Below, piece after piece: positions 24,873 to 33,745 of a stretch of 64,000 bases of DNA (within the stretch, counting starts at the first letter, position 1; each line of letters starts with the position of its first letter). This DNA comes from Oscillospiraceae bacterium (GTDB lineage Bacteria > Bacillota > Clostridia > Oscillospirales > Ruminococcaceae), in the NCBI GenBank assembly GCA_018110825.1, contig JAGBCL010000059.1, positions 25,367 through 89,366 on the forward strand, written 5' to 3'. The position numbers were made by a program, and so were the translations under genes. The notes beneath the pieces were generated by a model. It saw nothing but the letters and a program-made list of their open reading frames with translations, did no database searches and was not told the DNA's origin.

Positions 24873-26807
24873 TTACATTCTTCCTCGGCTGTAGCCGTGG
24901 TGTTTGCGGTGGGTTGCCTTTTCATAATACATAAGTTCGTCAGCAGATTTGATAAACTCATCAAGGCTTGTATCCAAAGGCGGAACAAGCGAATAAATGC
25001 CGCGGCTTGCACTGACCGTATACGGCTTGCCGGAAGCAGCGTTGTAGTTATCAATGAATTCCTGAAACTTTTTCATAAAGTCAGCGGAGTAATTTTCACA
25101 GGGACAAGCACCTGCAGCGATATATTCATCACCCCCGAAACGGGCAATGATTATTTCTTCGCCGTCGGATACAGAAAGCAGAGCGTCGGCAATCGTGGTG
25201 ATTGCAGCATCACCCTCGCTGTGCCCATAGGTGTCATTGATTCCCTTGAGATTATCAAGGTCAACGGAAAGCACCATAAATCTTGTCTGGTTGCTGCGGC
25301 ATCGATTGTAAATCTTCGGCACAAGCTGGTAAAAACCTCTGCGGTTGTAAAGCGAGGTCATAGAGTCATGAATATACATATCCTCAAGCCTGTTGACAAC
25401 GGATTTGAGTTCCGATTGGATTCTTGCATTTTCAAGAACACGGCTGATATTATGTAACAGTGAACGGAGTATATGATAGTTACGCATTGTGCGTGTAAAT
25501 TCAAGTGCAAAATAACCTATTGTTCTGTCACGGAAATTAATCGGCAGGAACATTATATTATTATACTTCTCCATAACCTTTTTGAAATTCGGAACAAGTT
25601 CAGATGATTCAAAAGGTTCGAGAGTGTCAAATTCGCAGTCATTGAGACCACGGATGACGTGCTTCATAATTTTTGTATAACCGAAACGCTGATAGTTCTG
25701 TGATGAATTTGAAATATCTTCTATTCTGGTTACATCTGTAATAAAGTTATCACATATACAAAGCCAGCATTCCTTGGTCCATGCAGATGAAAGGAAAGGC
25801 TTGATATTTTCCAGTGTTTCTTCAAATGAACTGCTGTTTGTGACAGCTTCCGACATTGTAATCAGACTATCTGAAAAACCGTTCCATAAATCGATGCGTC
25901 CGTAAAGGTCATGCTTCAATTCGTTGTCGTCGGAAGAAAGTCTTGCAGGTTCACATCCGCAGGACTCACGGTAGAGGATTGTACCTTCTACTTTTTCACT
26001 TCCTTCAACAGCTATATCGCCGTTGAGAATCTGCATCACACGGTTTGCAGCGGTGGTTCCGGCTGAATTGATATCCAGCATAAGAGTTGTAATGGATGGG
26101 AAATAAGTATTGCCCTCTGGAATTCCATCGATACCTGTAACGATTACATCATCTGGAACATTGAATCCGAGTTCATTGAGTTTGCCGCAGACACCAACGG
26201 CCATGGAATCGTTTGCACAAACAAAAGCATCAGGCATTGAGCCGAACTTGTCATAGTGTCTCTGTACAGCATCTGCAGCGGCAGACCACCAGAAATAACC
26301 ATAGTCTACGTTATCATCGGTAACTTCAAGATTATATTCGGCCATAACTTTTCTGAATATATTTTCTCTTGCATCCGATTCTTCGTTGCCTTTGCTTCCG
26401 CCGAGAAATTTGATATTTTTAGCACCATGTTTTGTAATGACATGGCGGACCATTTCTTCCAGAGCATCAACGTATCCAAGAGAAATATTGTATGCGCCTG
26501 CGATGTAGCCGTCGATGGAGATTATTGGAATGTTATGTTCGCCTGCTTTTTTTATAACAGAATCCTTAACATCTGAAAGCAGAACGGTAAGTGATAGAAT
26601 AACAACTGCATCAATAATTTCATAATTAATCAGATTGAATATGTTTAATTCGCCCTTATTATGTGCAGTATCATCGGAGTTGCTGGAAAGGGATTGAAAC
26701 CATAGTACACGGCAATCATTTTCTGCACATTTTTCTATAAAACTCTGTACAAGAGGGCTGTGATAGGAATCATCAGTGCCGCATGAAATCAATGCGATAA
26801 TCTTCAT
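24873..26807 (-). CDS. Diguanylate cyclase with LacI/periplasmic-binding-like sensor domain
   Basis: A 644-residue cytoplasmic protein. The start is the ATG at 26807, 8 nt after AAAGGAG; upstream in-frame codons are rejected. Residues ~1-290 form a LacI/GalR-type periplasmic-binding-like sensor (IIALISCGTDDSYHSPLVQSF, PDAFVCANDSMAVGVCGKLNE, VIVTGIDGIPEGNTYFPSITT) without any helix-turn-helix. A helical, GAF-like middle follows. The last ~165 residues are a GGDEF domain (SMTSLYNRRGFYQLVP, LDNLKGINDTYGHSEGD, ARFGGDEYIAAG). The signature is intact as GGDEY, so cyclic-di-GMP synthesis is likely. There is no RxxD inhibitory site before it. It looks like a sugar-sensing switch for c-di-GMP. Confidence 0.88.
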   Translation of the reverse strand: MKIIALISCGTDDSYHSPLVQSFIEKCAENDCRVLWFQSLSSNSDDTAHNKGELNIFNLINYEIIDAVVILSLTVLLSDVKDSVIKKAGEHNIPIISIDGYIAGAYNISLGYVDALEEMVRHVITKHGAKNIKFLGGSKGNEESDARENIFRKVMAEYNLEVTDDNVDYGYFWWSAAADAVQRHYDKFGSMPDAFVCANDSMAVGVCGKLNELGFNVPDDVIVTGIDGIPEGNTYFPSITTLMLDINSAGTTAANRVMQILNGDIAVEGSEKVEGTILYRESCGCEPARLSSDDNELKHDLYGRIDLWNGFSDSLITMSEAVTNSSSFEETLENIKPFLSSAWTKECWLCICDNFITDVTRIEDISNSSQNYQRFGYTKIMKHVIRGLNDCEFDTLEPFESSELVPNFKKVMEKYNNIMFLPINFRDRTIGYFALEFTRTMRNYHILRSLLHNISRVLENARIQSELKSVVNRLEDMYIHDSMTSLYNRRGFYQLVPKIYNRCRSNQTRFMVLSVDLDNLKGINDTYGHSEGDAAITTIADALLSVSDGEEIIIARFGGDEYIAAGACPCENYSADFMKKFQEFIDNYNAASGKPYTVSASRGIYSLVPPLDTSLDEFIKSADELMYYEKATHRKHHGYSRGRM

Positions 26808-26929
26808 GGTTCGTTCTCCTTTCATCAGTATATACACATATATAATATCATAAACCTACACTTTAAATAATTGTGAGAATATTTCCTATATGTTAATAAA
26901 CAATTAATTTGTTGACGTTATAAAACAAA

Positions 26930-26961
26930 AAGCACAGTAATTAATAAAAATTACTGTGCTT
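26930..26961 (-). terminator. terminator of the 93-residue unknown gene
   Basis: A 13-bp stem (AAGCACAGTAATT / AATTACTGTGCTT). On the minus strand it is followed by TTTTGTTTT. Confidence 0.85.
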
Positions 26962-26988
26962 AATGACAAAACAATTAATCAAAAAAGA

Positions 26989-27270
26989 TTACTTTCTTGA
27001 AAGCCACGCATAAGCGATATCCAGTGCCTCGTAAAGACTTGTTTTTTCACTTTGCTTTACAACACGTTCAATAGGATTGAGTGTTTCATCTGTTGCCATT
27101 TTATAGAGTTTAACCTTGCTGGCTACATCCATATCGCCGACTTTGGTCTTTTCAGTAATCTGCATCCAGACTACGTACTGGTCGCTCATATTTCCGTAGT
27201 AGATTTCATCTTTTTTTCTCACAAGAGGGTAACCCTTATAGCGGAGAAATCCGTTTGTATTTTCTGCCAT
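26989..27270 (-). CDS. Conserved-looking small protein of unknown function
   Basis: A 93-residue soluble protein. The start at 27270 lies 7 nt after a strong GAAGGAGG site; a longer frame to 27306 includes the ribosome site itself and is rejected. The sequence (GFLRYKGYPLVRKKDEIYYGNMSDQYVVWMQI) reads as a beta-rich N-terminal half followed by two helices (ERVVKQSEKTSLYEALDIAYAWLSRK). No domain is recognised. It has its own strong promoter and terminator, which argues for a real and perhaps well-expressed gene. Confidence 0.75.
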   Translation of the reverse strand: MAENTNGFLRYKGYPLVRKKDEIYYGNMSDQYVVWMQITEKTKVGDMDVASKVKLYKMATDETLNPIERVVKQSEKTSLYEALDIAYAWLSRK

Positions 27271-27310
27271 TTCAAATCCTCCTTCTAAGTTGCTGAAATT
27301 GTTCATTAAT

Positions 27311-27339
27311 ATTATAGCATAGATTATTCACAAAATCAA
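27311..27339 (-). promoter_or_regulatory. promoter of the 93-residue unknown gene
   Basis: On the minus strand TTGATT (27334-27339), a 17-nt spacer ending in TGC, and TATAAT (27311-27316). It combines both boxes with an extended -10. Confidence 0.7.
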
Positions 27340-27428
27340 GCGAAATTATTAAAAATGAACATAATATTTTCATTTGCGGTCAGCAGTCTTATTATTTTAG
27401 CATATAAGACCTGTGAAATTTGTCGCAA

Positions 27429-28880
27429 TTACCAGTTCGTAACGATATCATCACCGTTTTTGTACAGCTCAAGATTTGAAATAAATCTGTCAACGTAAGC
27501 AGAAGCACATTTATATGTTACCTTGCCGTTGAGGCGGATAATTGATTGTCTGTTGTCAGATGGGATAAATTCAATCAAATCGTTTCCGTCAGCAGTTCTG
27601 ATATCAATTGTAAGTACCGGTTCAACGGTTGTTTCTTCGAAATAAACATCACTGCTTGGAGCACGGAGAATGAACTGATACAAATTCTTGAATGCATCCG
27701 GGTCAGCAGTCTGACCGTCAAGTGTTACAGCAAAGTCATCTGCATTGCTTCCGGTTATTTCAAAATCAAGCTTTGAATCTGCTGTTGTGATATCCACAGA
27801 GGTGACATCGTAAATATAGTTGCTGGTAAACATTGTTGTTGTGATTTCCAGAGGTTTGACAGTAAGCCATGGGAGAAGAGATTTCTTAAAAACATAGATT
27901 ATGTCAATTCCCTCGACGTAGACAAAGCGTCCGTTATTGCCAAGCTCGTCAACAATTTCATTACCAATTGTAAGCTTTAGATTGCCGATGTCTGACTCAA
28001 CCGTAAGAACAGCACTTGGTTCAGTAATTCCGCAGGTAACCATATCATTTTCGTCAGGATTTACAATACCGAGTTCTGTAGCTGTAAGTCCGAATACACC
28101 GTTTGTTACAGGGTCACTGGTATCAGGATTGAGCTCACGGAAAACAGGGCTGGTGATAACGTACAATGAAGAGTTCGTAACCATATTATTCTCATCGTCA
28201 AGACGTTTATCATACTCAATCACGATATCATAATCAATATCGGGACGGCTGATTGTCATCTTGTTAATTACAGCTTCGCTGGCTGCAGCGGGATAAACTG
28301 TTTTTACAACAGCAGCCCACTTATCATTGAGATAATAGCTCATTTCGCCAACGTTTACAGTATAAACTGCAGGATCGCCCTCCATCATAAAATAGTAAGC
28401 TGTACCCTTTGGAGTCTTGTTGCCGACATAAAGCTTTCTGACAGTGTTATCGCTGTTTGAGAATTGTGCAGTAACCGTAGCTAGTGGAGCATCAAAACCA
28501 TAAATGGAAATATCTTCAGGATTTTCAGCAACAGTCTGCTGAGCAGTAACGGAGATTGCATTTTCAATAAGACCGGTGATAATGCTGTTGCTGAGAGGGA
28601 GATTGGAAAGCTCCATTATTGTCCAGACATTCTGACCGTCTGCAGTAACTCGCTCAACCTCATAGGTGCCATGCTCATTTTCAATTGTAAGAAGAGCAAG
28701 GTCATCAAGTTTGTTGCTGTAAAGAAGAGATGTTGTTACTTCTGTTTCAGCGGTATCAGCTGTCGGCGTTTCAGCGGTTGTGTCATTTTTGCTGATGCTG
28801 AGAAAAACCAGCAATCCGGCAAGAACAGCAACAACAACAGCACATATAATGATAAGTCTGATATTTTTTTTCATTTTCAA
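27429..28880 (-). CDS. DUF4340 domain protein, Gld-type ABC system accessory
   Basis: A 483-residue protein with one N-terminal membrane segment (LIIICAVVVAVLAGLLVFLSI) and a large extracytoplasmic part. The linker just after it is Thr-rich. The body shows the repeated beta-strand pattern of DUF4340 (LALLTIENEHGTYEVERV, YGFDAPLATVTAQFSN, KLYVGNKTPKGTAYYFM, LKLTIGNEIV). DUF4340 proteins accompany ABC transporters with GldG subunits. It is the last gene of the four-gene ABC operon, 11 nt after the GldG-like gene. The substrate of the system is unknown. No clear terminator follows. Confidence 0.88.
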   Translation of the reverse strand: MKMKKNIRLIIICAVVVAVLAGLLVFLSISKNDTTAETPTADTAETEVTTSLLYSNKLDDLALLTIENEHGTYEVERVTADGQNVWTIMELSNLPLSNSIITGLIENAISVTAQQTVAENPEDISIYGFDAPLATVTAQFSNSDNTVRKLYVGNKTPKGTAYYFMMEGDPAVYTVNVGEMSYYLNDKWAAVVKTVYPAAASEAVINKMTISRPDIDYDIVIEYDKRLDDENNMVTNSSLYVITSPVFRELNPDTSDPVTNGVFGLTATELGIVNPDENDMVTCGITEPSAVLTVESDIGNLKLTIGNEIVDELGNNGRFVYVEGIDIIYVFKKSLLPWLTVKPLEITTTMFTSNYIYDVTSVDITTADSKLDFEITGSNADDFAVTLDGQTADPDAFKNLYQFILRAPSSDVYFEETTVEPVLTIDIRTADGNDLIEFIPSDNRQSIIRLNGKVTYKCASAYVDRFISNLELYKNGDDIVTNW

Positions 28881-28891
28881 GTTCCTTCCTG

Positions 28892-30382
28892 TTACTTATG
28901 ACGTCTTCTGAGCCATACAACAATACCTGTTATTGCAACAGCAGCAGGGAGAATGAATACAAGGATATTTCTGAGAGTGTAGTACTGTGAAGCAGTAATT
29001 TGGAAAGTATCACCAGAGAGATCCTTTTCAACGATGTAGATACCGTTTTCTTTTCCTGAAATCTTGTTCAGGATAGAAACAAAGTAGTCACCGTTGTTAT
29101 AGTAGGTAGCAGATGTAATATCAGGACGGAGCATCTGGTCTGAGCCGAATACAACAATGTTGGAAAGAACCTGTTCGTGTTCGGTGAAGGTATACTTGTA
29201 GGAAAGCACAATCATAGGAATGGGTTTTTCCTCAATTGCAGGCATAACACCTGTTTCAGCATATTCCTGCTGTATTTCATTGGTAAAGGCAATACCTGTT
29301 TCAGAAGTATTGAGAAGGGAAGTAACGAATACATTGTCTCTGAAATCGAAAAGAATTTCGATAGGACGTGCATAGTAGGAAACAACAGGAGCATCAATAT
29401 TTTCTGGAGCAATACCTGATGTGTAGTCATTTTCTTCAATAAACGTACCAAAGCCATAGCCGTAATAGTTAGGGTCAAGATTTTGCTGATTGCTGTCGCT
29501 GACAAAACCACCATTTACAACAATGCCCCATTCTGCAAGGAATGCGTCGATGTTCGGGGTTTCGTTCTGCTCCATACTTGCAAGATAAATCATATTCTTG
29601 CCGTAATTACCGCCGTTTTCCATAAATGTATAAAGCTTGTTGATAACTTCAGGAGCAAGGTCATTCATAGGTGCGTTAAGCACGAGAAGGTCAGCATCAG
29701 CAGGAATTTCTTCTGTGAGCGGGTCAACCGTAAGAAGGTCAAATCCGTTTGAGCTGAGCATGGACTGAACATTTTCACCAACAGTGCTCTGTGTTGTAAC
29801 ATTGAGGTAGACAGCTGTCTTAGGCTCGGGGTCTGTGATATACATAATCGCAGATGTAAGAGTCTGCTCAGCTTTTGATGACACGATTTCCTGTGTGAAA
29901 TAATAGTAGTTGATCTCAGTATTGAAAAGGTCAGCGGTGGAGAGAACTCTTATACGCTTTGTATCCTCATTGAAGATTACGATACTACTATCGCTGATTG
30001 TTCCGTCGTAGTATTTCTTGTACTTTTCAACATAGGTAGGGTTGGTAGTCATATCAACAAAATTTACAGTAATTTTATCACTGTTGTACTCATATTTTTT
30101 CAACACTTCGTAAGCCTGACGGAAATAAAGGTTCTGATGATTCTTGAAAGTATATTCATCAACAGTTGTACAGATTTCAACATTTTCAGTCAGTGTAGCA
30201 AGGTAATCCTTGGTTTCCTGGCTGATTTCAAAGTCCTTGTTGGGAGTAAGGTCGAAGGACATGTTGTAGCTTTCGGAAAGAATAGAAAGCACAGCGTTAA
30301 GGAGAATAACCATTGCAACAACAACAGCTGTTATCACCACAGCGGCTGTGCCGTATTTAAGTTTTTTCTTGTTAATCTTCAT
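28892..30382 (-). CDS. GldG-like ABC transporter substrate-interacting protein
   Basis: A 496-residue protein with a single N-terminal membrane helix (YGTAAVVITAVVVAMVILLNAVLSIL) and one at the C terminus (ILVFILPAAVAITGIVVWLRRRHK). Between them is an extracytoplasmic domain of the GldG / ABC-type uncharacterised family (DLTPNKDFEISQETKDYLATL, then AEQTLTSAIMYITDPEPKTAVYL and a VLNAPMNDLAPEVINKLYTFMENGGN dehydratase-like fold). In Bacteroidetes GldG works with GldF and GldA. Similar sets exist in non-gliding Firmicutes, where the function is unknown. Neighbours fit: permease 18 nt upstream, DUF4340 downstream. Confidence 0.88.
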   Translation of the reverse strand: MKINKKKLKYGTAAVVITAVVVAMVILLNAVLSILSESYNMSFDLTPNKDFEISQETKDYLATLTENVEICTTVDEYTFKNHQNLYFRQAYEVLKKYEYNSDKITVNFVDMTTNPTYVEKYKKYYDGTISDSSIVIFNEDTKRIRVLSTADLFNTEINYYYFTQEIVSSKAEQTLTSAIMYITDPEPKTAVYLNVTTQSTVGENVQSMLSSNGFDLLTVDPLTEEIPADADLLVLNAPMNDLAPEVINKLYTFMENGGNYGKNMIYLASMEQNETPNIDAFLAEWGIVVNGGFVSDSNQQNLDPNYYGYGFGTFIEENDYTSGIAPENIDAPVVSYYARPIEILFDFRDNVFVTSLLNTSETGIAFTNEIQQEYAETGVMPAIEEKPIPMIVLSYKYTFTEHEQVLSNIVVFGSDQMLRPDITSATYYNNGDYFVSILNKISGKENGIYIVEKDLSGDTFQITASQYYTLRNILVFILPAAVAITGIVVWLRRRHK

Positions 30383-30400
30383 AGCAGCAAACCTCCTTTA

Positions 30401-31108
30401 TTATGACCAGCGGCGCTTTTCAAGCACACGCATGGTAAGAAAGTTGAAGATGAAAATTGTGCTGATGAAGAACACAATGTTTGGAATTGAGAAAATCCCC
30501 TGAGAGAATTCAGCGTATCTTGAATAGAAACCGAGGGATGACATTACCTTTCTGAGCCATTCAATCTGAACATTCGCAGCAAGCATATCAATGAGGTAGA
30601 ACAGCATAATGATGATGAAGCTGAGAATTGCGGAAACGACCTGGTTTTCAGTTGTTGCTGAGATGAATGTACCGATTGCAATGAAACTTGCGCCGAGAAG
30701 GAGAAGAGCAGCAAGATTACCGATAACGGTTGCCCACGCTACACCACCCGCAAGATAAACAAGCACAACGATGTACACGATGTAGATTGCCATTGCGCAA
30801 AGGAACACGCACACAGAAGCAAGGAACTTGCCTGCAACAATCGAAAACAGATTTACAGGTGCTGTCAGCAGACACTGGTCGGTACGCTGACGGAGTTCCT
30901 CTGTGAAAAGTCGCATCGTTAGAAGCGGCAACAAGAACATCAGGATCATGAATACGTTTGTGAAAACGGAGGACAGGTCTGTAAGTCCGTAGTAAAGGTT
31001 GTTGTTCACGAAAAACAGCGATGAGTAGATGTAGAACACCGCAATGAAAATATAAGCGATAGGTGAGGTGAAGTATGCCTTCAGCTCACGTCTGAAAATA
31101 GCGCCCAT
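30401..31108 (-). CDS. ABC transporter permease (GldF-like)
   Basis: A 235-residue integral membrane protein with six hydrophobic segments (SPIAYIFIAVFYIYSSLFFV, SVFTNVFMILMFLLPLLTMRLFTEE, FLASVCVFLCAMAIYIVYIVVLVYLAGG and later ones). The RLFTEELRQRTDQCLLTAPVN loop after the second segment is typical of ABC-2 permeases that meet the ATPase. It is coupled to the ATPase gene: its ATG shares a base with the ATPase stop. It forms the membrane channel of the four-gene system. Confidence 0.9.
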   Translation of the reverse strand: MGAIFRRELKAYFTSPIAYIFIAVFYIYSSLFFVNNNLYYGLTDLSSVFTNVFMILMFLLPLLTMRLFTEELRQRTDQCLLTAPVNLFSIVAGKFLASVCVFLCAMAIYIVYIVVLVYLAGGVAWATVIGNLAALLLLGASFIAIGTFISATTENQVVSAILSFIIIMLFYLIDMLAANVQIEWLRKVMSSLGFYSRYAEFSQGIFSIPNIVFFISTIFIFNFLTMRVLEKRRWS

Positions 31109-32193
31109 TATTCCTCACCTTCCTTTTCATCAATAGCTTCAGCAGAAGCTTCATCTGCCTTTTTGGCAAGCTTGTCATATTCTTCAGCCTTAGCGTCAGC
31201 AGCTTCAGCTTTAGCTTCTGCATCATTTTTCTTAGTGTTGATAACAACATCATCGCCCATTGTAATCTTGAGGAAGATGTCTTCAAGAGTCATTTCAGTT
31301 GTCTTGAGTCCGAGAATTACCCAGTTTCTTGCAACAACTCTCTTGAACAATTCACGGCGAAGGTCAACGCCTTCCTTAGCCTCTATTTCGTAATCAAAGA
31401 TACCCTTTTCACGTTCCATATCCGCAACAACGGATACAACACCCGGCATATTCTTTATCATCTTGAGAATCTCGTCCTTAGGACCTTCGATTCTTGCGAT
31501 AAGCTTGTGGTCGGTGGAGATATTCTTTGTGAGGTTTTCAGTTGTATCGTCAGCGGCAATCTTACCGCCGTTGATGATGATGATTCTGTCACATACAGCC
31601 TGGATTTCAGGGAGAATGTGGGAAGAAAGAATTACTGTGTGTTTCTTGCCAAGCTTCTTGATAAGGGAGCGGATTTCGATAATCTGCTTAGGGTCAAGAC
31701 CAACAGTAGGCTCGTCAAGAATAAGGATAGGCGGGTTGCCGATAAGAGCCTGCGCAAGACCTACTCTCTGTTTGTAACCCTTTGAGAGGTTGCGGATAAT
31801 TCTGTTGTATACGTCCTTAATCATAACCAGATTGCAAACGTCCTCAAGGTGAGCCTTACGTGGAAGCTTGCACTTTTTCAGGTCATAGATGAAGTTGAGG
31901 TAATCCTTGACTGTCATATCAAGGTAAAGAGGAGGAATTTCGGGGAGATAGCCGATATTCTTCTTTGCTTCGATAGGGTCGTCGAGAATATCAATGCCGT
32001 TGATGAGCGCCTTGCCCTCTGTGGAGGAAATGTAGCCCGTCAGCATATTCATAGTAGTGGACTTGCCTGCACCGTTAGGGCCCAGGAAGCCTAAGATTTC
32101 GCCGTCATTGACAGTGAATGAAAGATTGTCAACAGCCTTCTTAGTGCCGTACTGCTTTGTAAGGTTCTGTACTTCAATCATTTCAGCAGCCAC
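31108..32193 (-). CDS. ABC transporter ATP-binding protein (GldA-like)
   Basis: A 361-residue ATPase. Walker A is GFLGPNGAGKSTTMNM, the signature motif LSKGYKQRVGLAQAL, and Walker B ILILDEPTVGLDP with the H-loop ILSSHILPE. The nucleotide-binding domain takes the first ~230 residues. A regulatory C-terminal part of about 85 residues follows, then an Ala/Glu/Lys-rich helical tail (~45 residues), which is unusual and probably forms a coiled coil. It is the first gene of the operon. The -10-like TATAAT at 32227-32232 lies within the 17-nt palindrome CTTGTAAATTATACAAG. Confidence 0.92.
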   Translation of the reverse strand: MAAEMIEVQNLTKQYGTKKAVDNLSFTVNDGEILGFLGPNGAGKSTTMNMLTGYISSTEGKALINGIDILDDPIEAKKNIGYLPEIPPLYLDMTVKDYLNFIYDLKKCKLPRKAHLEDVCNLVMIKDVYNRIIRNLSKGYKQRVGLAQALIGNPPILILDEPTVGLDPKQIIEIRSLIKKLGKKHTVILSSHILPEIQAVCDRIIIINGGKIAADDTTENLTKNISTDHKLIARIEGPKDEILKMIKNMPGVVSVVADMEREKGIFDYEIEAKEGVDLRRELFKRVVARNWVILGLKTTEMTLEDIFLKITMGDDVVINTKKNDAEAKAEAADAKAEEYDKLAKKADEASAEAIDEKEGEE

Positions 32194-32276
32194 CTTTCAG
32201 TAGATTTTACATAATATAACTTGTAAATTATACAAGCGTAATGTGTTGATTAAGTGATAATGCTATAAAAGTCGGG

Positions 32277-33740
32277 TTAATTGCTTAAAAGCTCAATACC
32301 TTTTGCAATACGTGCAAGGCTTTCCTTCTTGCCGAGGATAGCCGCAAGCTCAACGCCGCCGCCAGGTGTGGACTGCTTGCCGGAGAGAGCCGCTCTGATA
32401 GGGAGGAGCATCCAGCCGTTCTTTACGCCGAGAGCTTCAATCTTAGCGAAAAGTGCGGAGTGGATATTTTCCTCTGTCCACGCATTATCATCAATACCCT
32501 CGAACACCTCAGCAGCAGCTTTAAGCGCTTCAAGGCTTGTTTCGGGAGTAGTCTTCATCTTCTTGTTGAAGTAAAGGTCGGTGCTGTATTCACGAAGCTC
32601 GTCAATGAAGTCAACCTTTTCAGGAATATCTGTGAAAAGCTCGGTACGTGGCTGAAGTGTCTTTACAAGAACATCAAGGTCAATGTCCTCGCTCTTGCAG
32701 GTCTGTCTGATATATGGCAGTGCAAGTGCCTTGAACTCGTCAAGTGAAAGCTTCTTGATCCACTCGAAGTTGATAGCCTTCATTTTCACAGGGTCGAAGA
32801 TAGCAGGGGACTTGGAAAGACCGCTGATGTCAAATTCCTGTACAAGCTCTTCAAGAGTAAAGATTTCCTGTTCACCCTTAGGTGCCCAGCCGAGAAGTGC
32901 GATATAGTTGAGGATAGCAGGGATGTAGAAGCCCTTTTCCACGAAGTCGCCAAAGTAAGCGTCGCCGTCACGCTTTGAAAGCTTGTGGGTAGCGTCACGC
33001 ATGATGTGTTCAACGTGAATATAGGTAGGAACTTCCCAGCCGAATGCCTCGTAGAGCAGGTTGTACTTTGGTGCGGAGGAAAGATACTCGTTACCGCGTA
33101 CAACGTGAGTGATGCCCATAAGGTGGTCGTCAACAACATTAGCGAAGTTGTAGGTCGGCATACCGTCAGCCTTGAGCAAAATCTGGTCGTCAAGGTCAGC
33201 GTTTGGTACGGTAATGTCGCCGTAAAGCTCATCGTGGAAAGTTGTTGTGCCGTCGAGAGGAACTTTCTGACGGATTACGTAAGGTACACCCTCTGCAAGA
33301 AGCTTGTCCACTTCTTCCTGAGGAAGTTCACGGCAGTGTCTGTCATAAGTCGGAGTGATACCCTTTGCACGCTGTTCCTCGTGAACCTGTTCCATACGCT
33401 CCTTTGTGCAGAAGCAGTAGTAAGCGTGACCAGACTTAACAAGCTGTTCAGCGTATTCCTTGAAAAGCCCCATACGCTCGGACTGGATGTACGGACCAAC
33501 TGGACCGCCGATGTCAGGACCTTCGTCCCATTCAAGACCGCACTTGCGGAGTGTGTCATAGATTACTTCTGTAGCACCCTCAACAAATCTGCCCTGGTCG
33601 GTGTCTTCGATACGGAGGATAAATTTTCCGCCGTATTTTCTTGCGATAATATAAGTGTAAAGTGCAGTACGAAGATTACCGATATGCATATAGCCTGTAG
33701 GGCTTGGCGCAAATCGTGTTCTTACATTTGCTGTATTCAT
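32277..33740 (-). CDS. gltX: Glutamyl-tRNA synthetase
   Basis: A 487-residue class I aminoacyl-tRNA synthetase. The start at 33740 is chosen because AAAAAGGA lies 9 nt upstream; an upstream TTG at 33749 would overlap the ribF stop. The HIGH motif is in RFAPSPTGYMHIGNLRTALY, the KMSKS equivalent in HKLSKRDGDAYFGDF, and RIEDTDQGRFVEGATEVIYDTL is conserved. The C-terminal anticodon-binding part is complete. It charges tRNA-Glu, and in bacteria lacking glutaminyl-tRNA synthetase may also charge tRNA-Gln. It is the last gene of the rimP-nusA-infB operon. Confidence 0.96.
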   Translation of the reverse strand: MNTANVRTRFAPSPTGYMHIGNLRTALYTYIIARKYGGKFILRIEDTDQGRFVEGATEVIYDTLRKCGLEWDEGPDIGGPVGPYIQSERMGLFKEYAEQLVKSGHAYYCFCTKERMEQVHEEQRAKGITPTYDRHCRELPQEEVDKLLAEGVPYVIRQKVPLDGTTTFHDELYGDITVPNADLDDQILLKADGMPTYNFANVVDDHLMGITHVVRGNEYLSSAPKYNLLYEAFGWEVPTYIHVEHIMRDATHKLSKRDGDAYFGDFVEKGFYIPAILNYIALLGWAPKGEQEIFTLEELVQEFDISGLSKSPAIFDPVKMKAINFEWIKKLSLDEFKALALPYIRQTCKSEDIDLDVLVKTLQPRTELFTDIPEKVDFIDELREYSTDLYFNKKMKTTPETSLEALKAAAEVFEGIDDNAWTEENIHSALFAKIEALGVKNGWMLLPIRAALSGKQSTPGGGVELAAILGKKESLARIAKGIELLSN

Positions 33741-33745
33741 TTTTA

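Noticed and set aside
32220-32255. Standard sigma-A promoter for the Gld-type operon
   Set aside because: TATAAT is present, but no -35 hexamer with a reasonable match is found at 16-18 nt, so only the palindrome is reported.
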